Shown one piece after another: positions 16,273-25,611 of a stretch of 52,335 nucleotides of DNA; within the stretch, counting starts at the first letter, position 1, and each line of letters opens with the position of its first letter. Below the pieces are notes generated by a model. It ran no database searches and was not told the origin of the DNA. It was given only the letters and a program-made list of their open reading frames with translations. Both the position numbers and the translations under genes were made by a program. The DNA lies in NCBI GenBank assembly GCA_012517935.1, contig JAAYUA010000077.1:1-52335 (forward strand), given 5' to 3'. This DNA comes from Acetobacter sp. (lineage in GTDB: Bacteria > Pseudomonadota > Alphaproteobacteria > Acetobacterales > Acetobacteraceae).

Positions 16273-17823
16273 ATGACTGCCCCCATTATGGTCAGCGAGG
16301 CAGAGTCGTCAGACCTTACTGCATGTGAGGTCTCACGGCGTGCGGTCGCTTCTTCCTGTCTTGCGGCTCAGTTCCCGGAAGAGGTCCTCGAAGAAGCAGA
16401 TCATCTCCTGCCCCTGAACATTCGGGAACGGCTGGCGGCAGGCAGTGTGGATCTGCGCCACCTGCCTTTCATCACCATCGACGATCCGGATGCCTGTGAT
16501 CTGGATGATGCCATCCATGTTGAACGCACAGGAGATGAATGGCGCCTCCGCGTCGCAATCGCTGATGTCGCGGCCTATGTCCGCCCCGGCTCCGCCATCG
16601 ATTCTGAAGCGTTCAATCGTGCGACCTCGGTCTATCTTCCCGGCCTGACGCTGCCGATGCTGCCGGAAAGATTGTCAGGAGACCTTTGCTCCCTGCTTCC
16701 TGATCAGGAACGCCATTGTGTGGTCGCCACTCTTGAGATCACCGCCACTGGCCATATTCGCAGCAGCCGTTTCGAACGCGCTATCATCCGCAGCCAACAA
16801 CGCCTGAGTTATGCAGATGCTGACAAGCGCAGGATTCCGGCATCTCTGGAAAAACTAGCTGACGACATCTTCATTCTCGCCGGAATACTTGGGAAACAGG
16901 CTCTGAATCGGGGATATCTCAATCTGGAGCTGCCCGAACCCCACCCCATGCTTTCACCAGACGGGACCATCTCGGGGCTGCGCCGCCGTCAGAGACTGGA
17001 ATCTCACAAGGCCATCGAACATTTCATGATTGCGGCAGGTTTCGCCGCTGCTGAAGCGTTGAAATTATCTCCGAATCCGACCATCGGCGCCGCGATATTC
17101 CGACGGCACCAACAGACATCGACAGCACAGCTGCGCCGTCTTTATCGAACCAGCTTCCCCAACGCGCCCAGGACGATTTCCCATCGACTGACACATCACG
17201 AACTTCTCCGCGCCCTGATGTCCTGCTCCGAATCCGAAACAGACGCTTTAGTCAAACGCCTTGCCATCTGGCGTCTCCAGCGCCCTGCCGAATATAGCCC
17301 GTCACCCGGATATCACAGCGGCCTTGGTCTGCCCGCCTACACCCATTTCACAAGCCCGATCCGACGCTATGCCGATCTTCTGGCGCATCGGGCACTCATG
17401 CCCGACGGGGCTCCATTGCAAAATTTTTCAGCTGAGCAGGCTGCACATCTGAATCGTAAGGAACGGGATGCTGTTTCCATAACCAGAACCGTCACAAGCA
17501 AAATTTGTGGCGATTTTCTGAGGCTGGAAGGGAAATCACACGACGCCGTGGCTCTCTCCCGGATCAATGGACGGACTGAATTTTTTCTTCCGGAATATGG
17601 TCTGAGTGGATTTGAACACTTCTTTCCCATTGTTTCCGAACGCCGGATCGGCGAGACAGAAAGAACTGATCCAGAAAACCGGACAACAGATTTGAGCCAC
17701 CCCGCAGACCATATCAGGCCCCGCAGACGGCACAGGCCACTGATGGAGAACGGGATGTCGCGTGTTACGGTCACTCAGACCTGCCCTGACACTGGGTGCC
17801 TGTCACTCCGACGGATCGACTGA
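16273..17823 (+). CDS. RNase R/II-like exoribonuclease lacking N-terminal RNA-binding domains, 516 aa
   Basis: The RNB catalytic domain fills most of the protein. The four metal aspartates are present in TIDDPDACDLDDAIHVE (D-x5... D-x-D-D spacing as in RNase II and R). Further blocks are VAIADVAAYVRPGSAIDSEA, YLPGLTLPMLPERLSGDLCS, the LNRGYLNLELPEP segment, and PAYTHFTSPIRRYADLLAHR. RNase R is normally 700-800 residues with a winged helix and two cold-shock domains in front; here the protein starts just before the catalytic domain. The C-terminal S1 region is weak and ends in an Arg-rich tail. The position after topA is where alphaproteobacteria keep rnr, so this is probably the local rnr in shortened form. 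The stop overlaps a possible protease start (TGATG). Confidence 0.85.
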   Translation: MTAPIMVSEAESSDLTACEVSRRAVASSCLAAQFPEEVLEEADHLLPLNIRERLAAGSVDLRHLPFITIDDPDACDLDDAIHVERTGDEWRLRVAIADVAAYVRPGSAIDSEAFNRATSVYLPGLTLPMLPERLSGDLCSLLPDQERHCVVATLEITATGHIRSSRFERAIIRSQQRLSYADADKRRIPASLEKLADDIFILAGILGKQALNRGYLNLELPEPHPMLSPDGTISGLRRRQRLESHKAIEHFMIAAGFAAAEALKLSPNPTIGAAIFRRHQQTSTAQLRRLYRTSFPNAPRTISHRLTHHELLRALMSCSESETDALVKRLAIWRLQRPAEYSPSPGYHSGLGLPAYTHFTSPIRRYADLLAHRALMPDGAPLQNFSAEQAAHLNRKERDAVSITRTVTSKICGDFLRLEGKSHDAVALSRINGRTEFFLPEYGLSGFEHFFPIVSERRIGETERTDPENRTTDLSHPADHIRPRRRHRPLMENGMSRVTVTQTCPDTGCLSLRRID

Positions 17824-17894
17824 TGCTCACGAATCTGTGTTGCCCTTCACTCAGCCGCCGTAACTCCGTCCGCAAACATGCTGGAATACACGTG

Positions 17895-19595
17895 ATGTTG
17901 CGCGCGCATTCCCATGCCACCGTCCAGAAAATTTTTCACAAAATCCCTCTGCCCCAGATTCGCGCCGTCTCCTTTGCCGTCGCTTTCGCTATTTTCCTGA
18001 CGGCAACCTCCCCGTCCTATGCAGCCGGGCCAAAGGAGCAGAACAACCCTCGCCCCCCACCTGATAGCGGCATATCTATCCCGGCAGCAGAACAGAGTGC
18101 TCAAGAGCTGAATTCAGCCATGCTGCGCTCCGTCCTGACCATAGCTCTGGGTTTTCTTACGCCACGGACCCTGGAACCCCATACCGTGCAGGAATTCAGC
18201 ATGTGGGGCCTTGCGGGAATTTCTGCTCTCGATCCCGATCTGAATGTCGGAATCGACCCCAAAGGGATATTCCTTTCTTCCGGTCAGGATAGTCTGCTCG
18301 TCCGTCCGGTTCCTTCCTCGAATGATCTGAAAGCATGGGCCGACGTCAGTTCTGCCCTCTGCGCCGCCGCGTGGTCGCATTCAGAAATCATACGCAACGC
18401 CGGCCAGAACGGTCTGATCCAAAGTTTCTTCGACGAATTATTCAACCATCTCGATCCCTACTCCCGTTATGTCGCGCCGGCTTCCGCCGAGACAGACCGG
18501 GAAGAACGTTCGGGAGGCACCGCAGATATCGGTGTCTCTCTCGGCACGGCGAGCACTTCCAGACACGCACAGCCTTCCCACATCATCATCTCTGCCGTGA
18601 ATGCCAGTGGCCCGGCATGGCCTGCCGGGATCGATATTGGCGACTATCTGATTTCCGTGGATGGAAAGTCCGTCGCCGGACATACGCCTGAAGAAGTTCA
18701 GCAGTGGCTGGCCGGAGATGAAGGCTCCACAGTCAAGATCGTCATCTCCTCCGGCCCTTCGCGACGTCGGGAAAAATTGTCCTTGCACCGGGCCGTCGTC
18801 CCCCCCGAAACAGTCTTCGCATTTTCCAGCGGTTCGCTGATGGTGCTGCGCCTGACGTCCTTTTCGTCCGAAACCGCCAGCGAAATGAGCCAGTATCTCG
18901 ATCAGGCTGTCAGCGACGGTCATCTGCGCGGTCTGATCCTTGACCTGCGCGGAAATCGTGGAGGGATACTTCAGCAGGCCGTCACCGCAGCTGCGCTCCT
19001 GCTGGACCATGGCGTCGCGGTCATTACAAAAGGTCGGGACCCTCAGGCGAATCATGTCTGGGCCGTTCGTGGTGGCGACATGACCAAAGGTGTTCCGATC
19101 GTGATTCTGGTCGATGGACGCACCGCAAGTGCCGCGGAAATTCTGGCAGCCGCCCTGTCCGATCACCGCCGGGCAGTCGTGCTGGGAAGCGCAACGCTGG
19201 GCAAAGGGCTGGTGCAAACAATTGCCCAGATGCCAAATGGTGGAGAACTCTTCGTCACGTGGAGCCGTGTGATCGCGCCTCTTGACTGGCCTCTTCAGGG
19301 ATTGGGCGTCATCCCGCAGATATGCAGCAGCCGTGGACTTCAGGAAGCTCATCAGGAAATCGCAGCGCTGGATGGCAAGGGTGGAAGTCTGCCGACGGCC
19401 CCGACATTGGAAAGACGCCTGCGATATCCGGTGCCAGTTTCCGAGATTCTGGAGCTTCGCCGCAGTTGTCCGGCCGCTCTGGGTGATGATGCAGATTTCG
19501 ATCTGGCGCGAGAGGTCCTCGCCAGCCACAAGATTTACAACAATGCTCTTGCCCTTATTCCCGAACCCACGGCGAACGCGGAGCAGATCCAGTGA
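17895..19595 (+). CDS. S41 family C-terminal processing protease, exported, 566 aa
   Basis: CtpA-type proteases trim periplasmic proteins. A hydrophobic signal segment with an Ala-x-Ala site (AIFLTATSPSYAAG) is followed by a conserved Asp-Pro-Tyr-Ser block (LDPYSRYVAP), a PDZ domain (about residues 195-285, with GDYLISVDGKSVAGHTPEEV) and the peptidase core LILDLRGNRGG. The catalytic serine is in GRTASAAEIL and the lysine in GSATLGKGLVQT, so it should be active. Start choice is uncertain: ATG 17895 gives a normal signal peptide, whereas ATG 17823 overlaps the previous stop as TGATG and would add 24 residues. An insert of about 70 residues lies between the signal peptide and the DPYS block. Confidence 0.88.
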   Translation: MLRAHSHATVQKIFHKIPLPQIRAVSFAVAFAIFLTATSPSYAAGPKEQNNPRPPPDSGISIPAAEQSAQELNSAMLRSVLTIALGFLTPRTLEPHTVQEFSMWGLAGISALDPDLNVGIDPKGIFLSSGQDSLLVRPVPSSNDLKAWADVSSALCAAAWSHSEIIRNAGQNGLIQSFFDELFNHLDPYSRYVAPASAETDREERSGGTADIGVSLGTASTSRHAQPSHIIISAVNASGPAWPAGIDIGDYLISVDGKSVAGHTPEEVQQWLAGDEGSTVKIVISSGPSRRREKLSLHRAVVPPETVFAFSSGSLMVLRLTSFSSETASEMSQYLDQAVSDGHLRGLILDLRGNRGGILQQAVTAAALLLDHGVAVITKGRDPQANHVWAVRGGDMTKGVPIVILVDGRTASAAEILAAALSDHRRAVVLGSATLGKGLVQTIAQMPNGGELFVTWSRVIAPLDWPLQGLGVIPQICSSRGLQEAHQEIAALDGKGGSLPTAPTLERRLRYPVPVSEILELRRSCPAALGDDADFDLAREVLASHKIYNNALALIPEPTANAEQIQ

Positions 19596-19625
19596 TTCTC
19601 CTCATTTCATGCTGTATCAGGACAC

Positions 19626-19964
19626 ATGACTGAACCTCGCCTGAAAACAGATCTGCGCGTTGCCGCCATCCTTCGGCGGGAAAATGATGCCGGAAACCCA
19701 GCCATGCGTCTGCGCAAAGGTGATGAAGATGCGGGCGGTATCCTCGTCATCCTCCGTAATAAAGAGAATCTCTGCCTGATTCTGTCGGAAACGCGCACGA
19801 TCGAAGGGGAGCCCGCATGGATGAAAGCCAGCGGACCAGAGCCGATCACCGAAGAAGCCAGCGCAACCTATATTGACCGGCGCGTCAATCAGGATCCTGA
19901 TCTCTGGGTGCTGGAAATCGAAACCCAGTCATTCATACCCGCATCCAATTTCCGGATTATCTGA
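19626..19964 (+). CDS. DUF1491 family protein, 112 aa
   Basis: The sequence fits DUF1491: the opening TEPRLKTDLRVAAILRR, RKGDEDAGGILVIL, and the end QDPDLWVLEIE with a conserved Trp. The family is small, cytoplasmic and almost confined to alphaproteobacteria; no function is known. It follows the S41 protease gene by 30 nt on the same strand and is probably the last gene of that transcript. Confidence 0.85.
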   Translation: MTEPRLKTDLRVAAILRRENDAGNPAMRLRKGDEDAGGILVILRNKENLCLILSETRTIEGEPAWMKASGPEPITEEASATYIDRRVNQDPDLWVLEIETQSFIPASNFRII

Positions 19965-20155
19965 TCTCTCAACCTCTAAATAACTGGAATCATGGAAAAA
20001 TATTGCCTCGCAATTGCTTCTGGCAGGAAAGCTATGACATCAGGAAGCTTGCACCAGACACAGCTTTCGGCAAAACAGAGAGTCTGCTGGCGTACCAACC
20101 ATATGCCAGCCGTTGGCGTTCGCCCGATGGTTACGGAGCGAAAAGGAAATAAAGC

Positions 20156-21286
20156 ATGAAGCTGCGCTACGGATTTCTCGCGGGGACACTGCTCAGCACA
20201 CTTGCTGTGCCGTCAGCACTGCGCGCGCAGCCTGTTCAAGGCCTCTACGTTTCGGGAGAAGGTGGAGCCTCTTTCAATCAGGACCAGTTCGTCCGCAGCA
20301 GCCCCATGTTCCCGAATGGACATGATAGCTGGAAAACCGGAACCGCCGGCATCGGCTCTGTCGGTTGGGGATTGGGCAATGGCTTCCGCGTCGAAGTCGA
20401 AGGCAATTACCGTAACCTTGATTACAAACGCTTCTCCTCTTCTGCCGTTGAACCAGGTGGCAGAGGGGATGGGCGACGTCAGACATACGGTGTTATGGCA
20501 AATGCCCTGTTCGATCTGGACATCGGCAAAAGCTGGCTTTTCCCCTATTTCGGTGCTGGCATTGGTTATGGCTGGACAGCCATGAACACGTCTTTCACCG
20601 CACCCGATAACAGCTTCACCCAGCATGTTGGTGGAACGTTCGGAAACTTCACCTATCAAGGGATTTTCGGACTTTCTTTCCCTGTTCCCTGGGTCGTCGG
20701 TTTGTCCGCGATAACCGAATACCGTTTCTGGACCATGCTTGGTCCCCAGAGCCATGGCGCCACAGCCATCGGCACGGTCGGCGGCTATAATGCTTCTAAA
20801 CCTTACGGTTTCGCGAGCGGCAACCGCGACAGTGTAACCGATTTCAACCACTCCCTGATGATCGGTCTGCGCTACGAATTCAATCCAGCACCGCCTCCCT
20901 TGCCCCCAGCACCGCCCGTTACGGCGCCAGCACCGGCGGCAACTCGCACTTATATGGTATTCTTCGATTGGGATCGTTCCGATCTAACTGAGCGTGCACG
21001 GGCCATCGTTTCCAGTGCGGCTCAGGCATCATCTCATACGACACTCACGAAAATCAGTGTCTCAGGCTATACGGACAGTTCTGGAATACCCGGCCCCCGT
21101 GGTGAACGCTACAATATGAAGCTGTCGATCCGGCGGGCGGAAACGGTCAAGGCGGAACTCATCAGAGATGGAGTTCCTGGGAATACGATTGATATTCACG
21201 GTTATGGTGAGTCCAATCCTCTTGTCCCGACTGGACCCAACACATGCGAAGCCCAGAATCGCAGAGTTGAAATCGTTTTCCGCTGA
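20156..21286 (+). CDS. OmpA family outer-membrane protein, 376 aa
   Basis: Residues 1-24 are a signal peptide ending ALRAQ. Residues about 25-240 form an eight-stranded OmpA-type beta-barrel, with alternating hydrophobic strands and a closing LMIGLRYEFNP. A Pro/Ala linker (PPPLPPAPPVTAPAPAA) leads to the OmpA C-terminal peptidoglycan-binding domain (about 262-376): MVFFDWDRSDLTERA, VSGYTDSSGIPG, LSIRRAETVKAELI and EAQNRRVEIVF. The diaminopimelate-contacting Asp and Arg positions (TDSSG, NRRVE) are kept. It anchors the outer membrane to the cell wall. AAGGA lies 9 nt before the start. Confidence 0.93.
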   Translation: MKLRYGFLAGTLLSTLAVPSALRAQPVQGLYVSGEGGASFNQDQFVRSSPMFPNGHDSWKTGTAGIGSVGWGLGNGFRVEVEGNYRNLDYKRFSSSAVEPGGRGDGRRQTYGVMANALFDLDIGKSWLFPYFGAGIGYGWTAMNTSFTAPDNSFTQHVGGTFGNFTYQGIFGLSFPVPWVVGLSAITEYRFWTMLGPQSHGATAIGTVGGYNASKPYGFASGNRDSVTDFNHSLMIGLRYEFNPAPPPLPPAPPVTAPAPAATRTYMVFFDWDRSDLTERARAIVSSAAQASSHTTLTKISVSGYTDSSGIPGPRGERYNMKLSIRRAETVKAELIRDGVPGNTIDIHGYGESNPLVPTGPNTCEAQNRRVEIVFR

Positions 21287-21317
21287 TCTGGCACAAGCTG
21301 ACAGTTTGCGGACAGCT

Positions 21318-22043
21318 TCAGAAACGGTCTTTCAAGGCTCTTAACTGACCAAGCTGTTCCGCACTGTCAGCCCTTATAAAAGGATTGCACAGGCGCTCCG
21401 ACCTCAAGGTTGAAGGAACAGTTGGCTTACCCTGCTGACGAAGTTTCCGCACTTCTTCGGCACGCAATCGAAGAGAGTGATTCTCCGGGGCAACCGTCAA
21501 TGCGAAGCGGGCGTTCGATTCTGTATATTCATGCCCGCAGCAGACAAGTGTTTCATCCGGTAATTCACGGAAACGCGCCAGACTGTGAAACATATCCTTC
21601 GGGCTTCCTTCGAACAGGCGTCCGCACCCGAGGGAAAATAATGTATCACCACAAAAAAGCGCCGCAGGATGAGGCAGATAATACGAAACTTCACCAGCCG
21701 TATGGCCCGGAGTAGCAATCGTCAGGATCTCCTCGCCTCCGAATGGAACACGGTCGCCATCGTGAACAGGGATATCTATCCGTCCAATCTGTGAGGCTTC
21801 TGCTGCGGGTGCCACGACTTGAGCACCATAATGGGAATGGAGATCAGCAACTCCGTTGACATGATCGTGGTGATGATGTGTCACAAGAATGAGGTCCAGA
21901 GACCATCCAGCCGCATCCAGAAATTGTCTTACTGGTGCAGCATCTCCCGGATCGATGACCGCCGTCTTTTCCCCTGTCGTGTCATGAAGCACCCAGACAT
22001 AATTGTCCTGAAGCACCGGAATCGACATAATTGAAATTGGCAT
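21318..22043 (-). CDS. gloB: Hydroxyacylglutathione hydrolase (glyoxalase II)
   Basis: GloB splits S-lactoylglutathione to lactate and glutathione in methylglyoxal removal. The metallo-beta-lactamase zinc motif is THHHHDHVNG, with further metal ligands in TPGHTAGEVSYY, FCGDTLFSLGCGRLFEGSP and the CGHEYTESNARFAL block. The glyoxalase II C-terminal part is present (RKLRQQGKPTVPSTL, NPFIRA). Length 241 is slightly short but normal for alphaproteobacteria. It diverges from a methyltransferase gene, a common pairing in this group. Confidence 0.95.
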   Translation of the reverse strand: MPISIMSIPVLQDNYVWVLHDTTGEKTAVIDPGDAAPVRQFLDAAGWSLDLILVTHHHHDHVNGVADLHSHYGAQVVAPAAEASQIGRIDIPVHDGDRVPFGGEEILTIATPGHTAGEVSYYLPHPAALFCGDTLFSLGCGRLFEGSPKDMFHSLARFRELPDETLVCCGHEYTESNARFALTVAPENHSLRLRAEEVRKLRQQGKPTVPSTLRSERLCNPFIRADSAEQLGQLRALKDRF

Positions 22044-22177
22044 GACGATTTTCTCCGGATCAAAAAACGGTCGAATGCAGACCTGATTATTGCTCTGGTA
22101 AGTATATACCCCTTTTCCATCCCCGCACGATCATCCAATGATCGATCAGGGACACCACAGAAGAACGAAAAATTCAT

Positions 22178-22909
22178 ATGCATCGTGAAATCCGTTCTCC
22201 GACTGAATTTTATACAACCAGGACGGGATTGCGCACTGCAGAGCTTCTCTCCGCACAATTACGTACGTTTTGGCCTCAATCGACGAACGCACGCATTTTG
22301 GGAATTGGATATACGGACCCTTTCCTGCCTCTATGGGGAAATGCTTCCACCCGCATATCCGTCCACACGGAAACCCCTTATCTGGCCTTGCCGAATCCCT
22401 TGCCCTCGCCTCGCTCCATCTGCATTGCTGACGAATCCTGCCTGCCTTTCCCTGATCTGACGTTTGATCACATCCTGCTCGTGCATGCTCTGGAACATAG
22501 CCCCGAGCGGGAACGTCTGCTGCGTTCGGCATGGAAAGTCCTGAAGGATCACGGCAGCCTTCTGCTCGTTGTTCCGAACAGAAGCGGACTTTGGGCGCTG
22601 AATGACTCCACGCCCTTCGGTTCAGGAACTCCATTCTCCCGCAGGCAACTGACACGCACCCTGCAGCGCGCTTTTTTTCAACCCGAACGACAGGAGGCTG
22701 CGCTCTTTCTGCCCCCTCCGATGCATCGGATCAGACATCGCAGCCTCCGCACATTCTACACCACGACAGAACGTTTCATCCAGAAAGGGCTTCCCGCTTT
22801 CGGTGGTGTTCTGATTGTGGAGGCTGTCAAAGATGTATGGAGTGGCATGCCTTTAACGACTGCCGGGGTCCGCGCTTCAATTCCCAAACAGATTCAAGCC
22901 ACCTTCTGA
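22178..22909 (+). CDS. Class I SAM-dependent methyltransferase, 243 aa
   Basis: The Rossmann motif I is ARILGIGYTDPFL (less glycine-rich than usual), the acidic motif II region is not obvious, and the later block FPDLTFDHILLVHALEHS plus AWKVLKDHGSLLLVVPNRSGLWAL is the standard methyltransferase-11 layout. The last 80 residues are basic and aromatic (HRIRHRSLRTFYTT). The substrate is unknown. The gene diverges from gloB, 134 nt away. Confidence 0.82.
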   Translation: MHREIRSPTEFYTTRTGLRTAELLSAQLRTFWPQSTNARILGIGYTDPFLPLWGNASTRISVHTETPYLALPNPLPSPRSICIADESCLPFPDLTFDHILLVHALEHSPERERLLRSAWKVLKDHGSLLLVVPNRSGLWALNDSTPFGSGTPFSRRQLTRTLQRAFFQPERQEAALFLPPPMHRIRHRSLRTFYTTTERFIQKGLPAFGGVLIVEAVKDVWSGMPLTTAGVRASIPKQIQATF

Positions 22910-22931
22910 AAATACTCTTGGACGAAGAACT

Positions 22932-25076
22932 CTACTTCACGACAGCAATTGTTCTGATACGGGCCTTTGGAAATATTTCCGTCTGCGCAACTACGGGTGT
23001 GACGGATCTGATACGTTTGACAACAGCCTCAAGCGGGAAGCGAATATGGGGTGATACGACCAGAACCGGGTTTTCCCTGTTGCTGATTGCCTGATCGAGA
23101 ACAGAACGCAGTTTTTTAACAAAATCGTTCAGCTTGGTCGGCTCCATCGCCATTTGACGATCCTCCGGCGGACCAGTCAGGCTGTCCAGCAGAATCTCCT
23201 CCCATTGGGGACTGAGTGTTATCATCTGGATAAATCCATCGGCGCCAATGACTGCTGCACTGATCTGCCGCGCAAGACGAACCCTGACGTGAGCAATCAA
23301 TTGAGGAACGACCCTCAACCCCAGACCGGCAGCTTCCTGCAACGCTTCCAGAATCGTCGTGATATCCCGGATCGAAACACGTTCTGCCAGAAGCCCCTGC
23401 AAGACACGATGCACGATTCCCAGAGAAACCTGTGAGGGAATCAGATCTGACACCAGTTTCTGCTGCTCTCTGGGCAGATCATCCAGAAGTTTCTGTGTCT
23501 GCACATAACTGAGAAGATCAGGCATGTTTTCACGGACAACTTCACTTAAATGCGTAACAATGACACTGCATGGATCAACGACGGTATAGCCACGGAAGGA
23601 AGCCTGCTCCTTCTGTGTTTCATCAACCCATAAGGCAGGAAGCCCGAAAGCTGGCTCTGTAGTTCTTTCTCCCGGAATATCGGCAAGTCCGCCCTGTGGA
23701 TCCATCACCAGAAACTTGTGTGGCCGCACCTCACCAGAACCGACGTCGATTTCCCTGATTTTCATGCAGTAATGATCTGCACCCAGCTGAAGATTATCCT
23801 GAATACGAACAGGCGGAAGAATAAATCCCATCTCCGTCGCAACAGTGCGTCGCAACATTTTAATCTGAGCCGTCAATGTGGCTTCTTCGGTTCCTGCGAA
23901 CGAAAGCAGATTGAACCCGAGCTCCAGGCGCAGGAGATCAATACGCATGACTTCCGATAATGGCGGTTCAACCGGACCGGAAGGAGTCTCGGTCACAACA
24001 TCTTCAATCGTTTGATCCTGCATGGGATGCCTGTAGCGATACCAGGCTATGCCACCGGCAATGGTCCCCAAAGCCAGAAACGGAAATGCCGGAAGGCCCG
24101 GCATGAATGCCATGAGAAATGACAGACCCGCGGCAAGCTGCAAAGGCTTCGGACCGCCAGTCAACTGCCGGACCAAAGCCGCATCCATCGCACCTTCCGT
24201 CCCGCCTTTTGTCACCACGATACCTGCCGCAGCGGAAACAAGCAGCGCCGGAATCTGCGAAACAAGGCCATCGCCAATGGTCAATGTCGTGAAGGAAGCG
24301 GCTGCATCCGACACACTCATCCCGTGACGGAAAATTCCGATTGTCAGACCACCAACAATATTGATCACCGTAATGATGATGCCCGCAATCGCATCACCTC
24401 TCACAAATTTGGCAGCACCATCCATCGAACCGAAGAAACTGCTTTCTTCTTCCAGTCTTCTCCGCTTCTGCCGTGCAACCTTGTCTGAAATCGCACCGGA
24501 TGCCAGTTCAGCATCAATAGCCATCTGCTTTCCCGGCATCGCATCCAGAGAAAAACGCGCCGCCACTTCCGCAATGCGTCCAGACCCCTTGGTGATCACC
24601 ATGAAATTGACGACCATCAGAATGGAGAAAACGATCGCCCCGATCAGGACGTCACCGCCCATCAGAAAGCCACCAAACGCCGCAACGACATGTCCCGCAG
24701 CGTAAATGCCTTCATTCCCATGGCTTAAAATCAGGCGAGTGGTCGCCACCTCCAGCGCCAGTCGCAGAAGGGTCGTCAACAGCAGCAAGGTCGGAAACGC
24801 GGTGAAATTCAGAGGCGTCTCCAGGAAGAGAGAAACCATCAGGATCAGAACAGATATCGTTACGGAAAGCGAAAGACCGATATCAAGAACAACAGTCGGC
24901 AAAGGCAGGATCAGGACAGACAAGAGCATGGCCACGCCCATTGCCAGCCCCACATCCGTGCCCGGAACCAGAGAACGCCATTGCCTGGGATCTTTATATC
25001 CCATGCGAACAGCCGTCAGCGCAGACCTGAAAGAGGCGCTGACTGAATTCAGAACAAATTGGCCCTTGGTGGTCAT
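22932..25076 (-). CDS. flhA: Flagellar export apparatus protein FlhA
   Basis: FlhA is the large gate subunit of the flagellar type III export system. Residues 35-330 hold about eight hydrophobic helices. The FHIPEP signature region AARFSLDAMPGKQMAIDAEL is intact, with the preceding TKGSGRIAEV. The cytoplasmic C-terminal domain (about 360-714) includes ISAAVIGADGFIQMITLSPQ and LVVSPHIRFPLEAVVKRI. ATG at 25076 is used; a GTG five codons upstream is possible. Length is 714. No other flagellar gene is in the window, and the gene stands alone between a convergent methyltransferase and an uncertain small reading frame. Confidence 0.95.
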   Translation of the reverse strand: MTTKGQFVLNSVSASFRSALTAVRMGYKDPRQWRSLVPGTDVGLAMGVAMLLSVLILPLPTVVLDIGLSLSVTISVLILMVSLFLETPLNFTAFPTLLLLTTLLRLALEVATTRLILSHGNEGIYAAGHVVAAFGGFLMGGDVLIGAIVFSILMVVNFMVITKGSGRIAEVAARFSLDAMPGKQMAIDAELASGAISDKVARQKRRRLEEESSFFGSMDGAAKFVRGDAIAGIIITVINIVGGLTIGIFRHGMSVSDAAASFTTLTIGDGLVSQIPALLVSAAAGIVVTKGGTEGAMDAALVRQLTGGPKPLQLAAGLSFLMAFMPGLPAFPFLALGTIAGGIAWYRYRHPMQDQTIEDVVTETPSGPVEPPLSEVMRIDLLRLELGFNLLSFAGTEEATLTAQIKMLRRTVATEMGFILPPVRIQDNLQLGADHYCMKIREIDVGSGEVRPHKFLVMDPQGGLADIPGERTTEPAFGLPALWVDETQKEQASFRGYTVVDPCSVIVTHLSEVVRENMPDLLSYVQTQKLLDDLPREQQKLVSDLIPSQVSLGIVHRVLQGLLAERVSIRDITTILEALQEAAGLGLRVVPQLIAHVRVRLARQISAAVIGADGFIQMITLSPQWEEILLDSLTGPPEDRQMAMEPTKLNDFVKKLRSVLDQAISNRENPVLVVSPHIRFPLEAVVKRIRSVTPVVAQTEIFPKARIRTIAVVK

Positions 25077-25440
25077 ATCAAATATCTGCACAGTGTCATT
25101 CAGCTGCAGATTCTGATAAATTTACGAATATTAAATTAACAATCAAAAATATATCGTAGCCATTAATCTCTCGGTGGAGCGAAATCTGACAGGTTTCCCG
25201 ATAAGAGAAAATGTAACACCGGCAACTACCTGACCAGATAATCGTTACAAATGATGATCAGAAATCACAGAAACATCTTTTTCCGCCATGTTTCTGCCCG
25301 CTTTGCAGCGTTTGATTATGTTTCAGGATCTTCAACAGACGAAACAAGCTGCAACTGGTCAGATGAGGAAAAAAGAAGAATCCTGAACACAAATCAAGCA
25401 GACCGAGGCATCAAAAACATAAGAAGCGGGAAACGGAACC
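25077..25440. other. Intergenic stretch between flhA and the small membrane ORF
   Basis: The stretch of about 360 nt is AT-rich near flhA (25110-25160) and should hold the flhA promoter. I see no convincing gene, hairpin or repeat. A reading frame at 25251-25520 on the plus strand has no coding character. Confidence 0.5.
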
Positions 25441-25611
25441 ATGCCCCAGAACAGCCTGACTCAGAACGAGCCCTTCACTCCTGGCATCACAAGAACACCG
25501 ACCGAACGGATGCGGCGTAAAGTCGCGCATATTGCAGCAACATGCGCAATGGGTGCCTGGTTTCTTCTTGCCGTCGCTCCCGTTATCGTTGTTCTGCTCG
25601 AAGTTCGTTGA
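25441..25611 (+). CDS. Possible small single-span membrane protein, 56 aa
   Basis: An ATG at 25441 opens a frame of 56 codons ending in TGA at 25609-25611, directly against the uvrB stop codon (25612). The first 30 residues are polar with several Arg and Lys; residues 36-53 are one hydrophobic helix (AMGAWFLLAVAPVIVVLL) and the end is EVR. ACGGA lies a few bases before the ATG. The layout, basic side then one helix, is that of many real small membrane proteins, and the exact fit into the gap before uvrB supports it. No homologue is known to me. Confidence 0.45.
   Translation: MPQNSLTQNEPFTPGITRTPTERMRRKVAHIAATCAMGAWFLLAVAPVIVVLLEVR

Noticed and set aside
25251-25520. Plus-strand frame of 89 codons upstream of uvrB's end
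   Set aside because: Very polar and low in hydrophobic residues, no ribosome site, and it overlaps the better small membrane frame at 25441.
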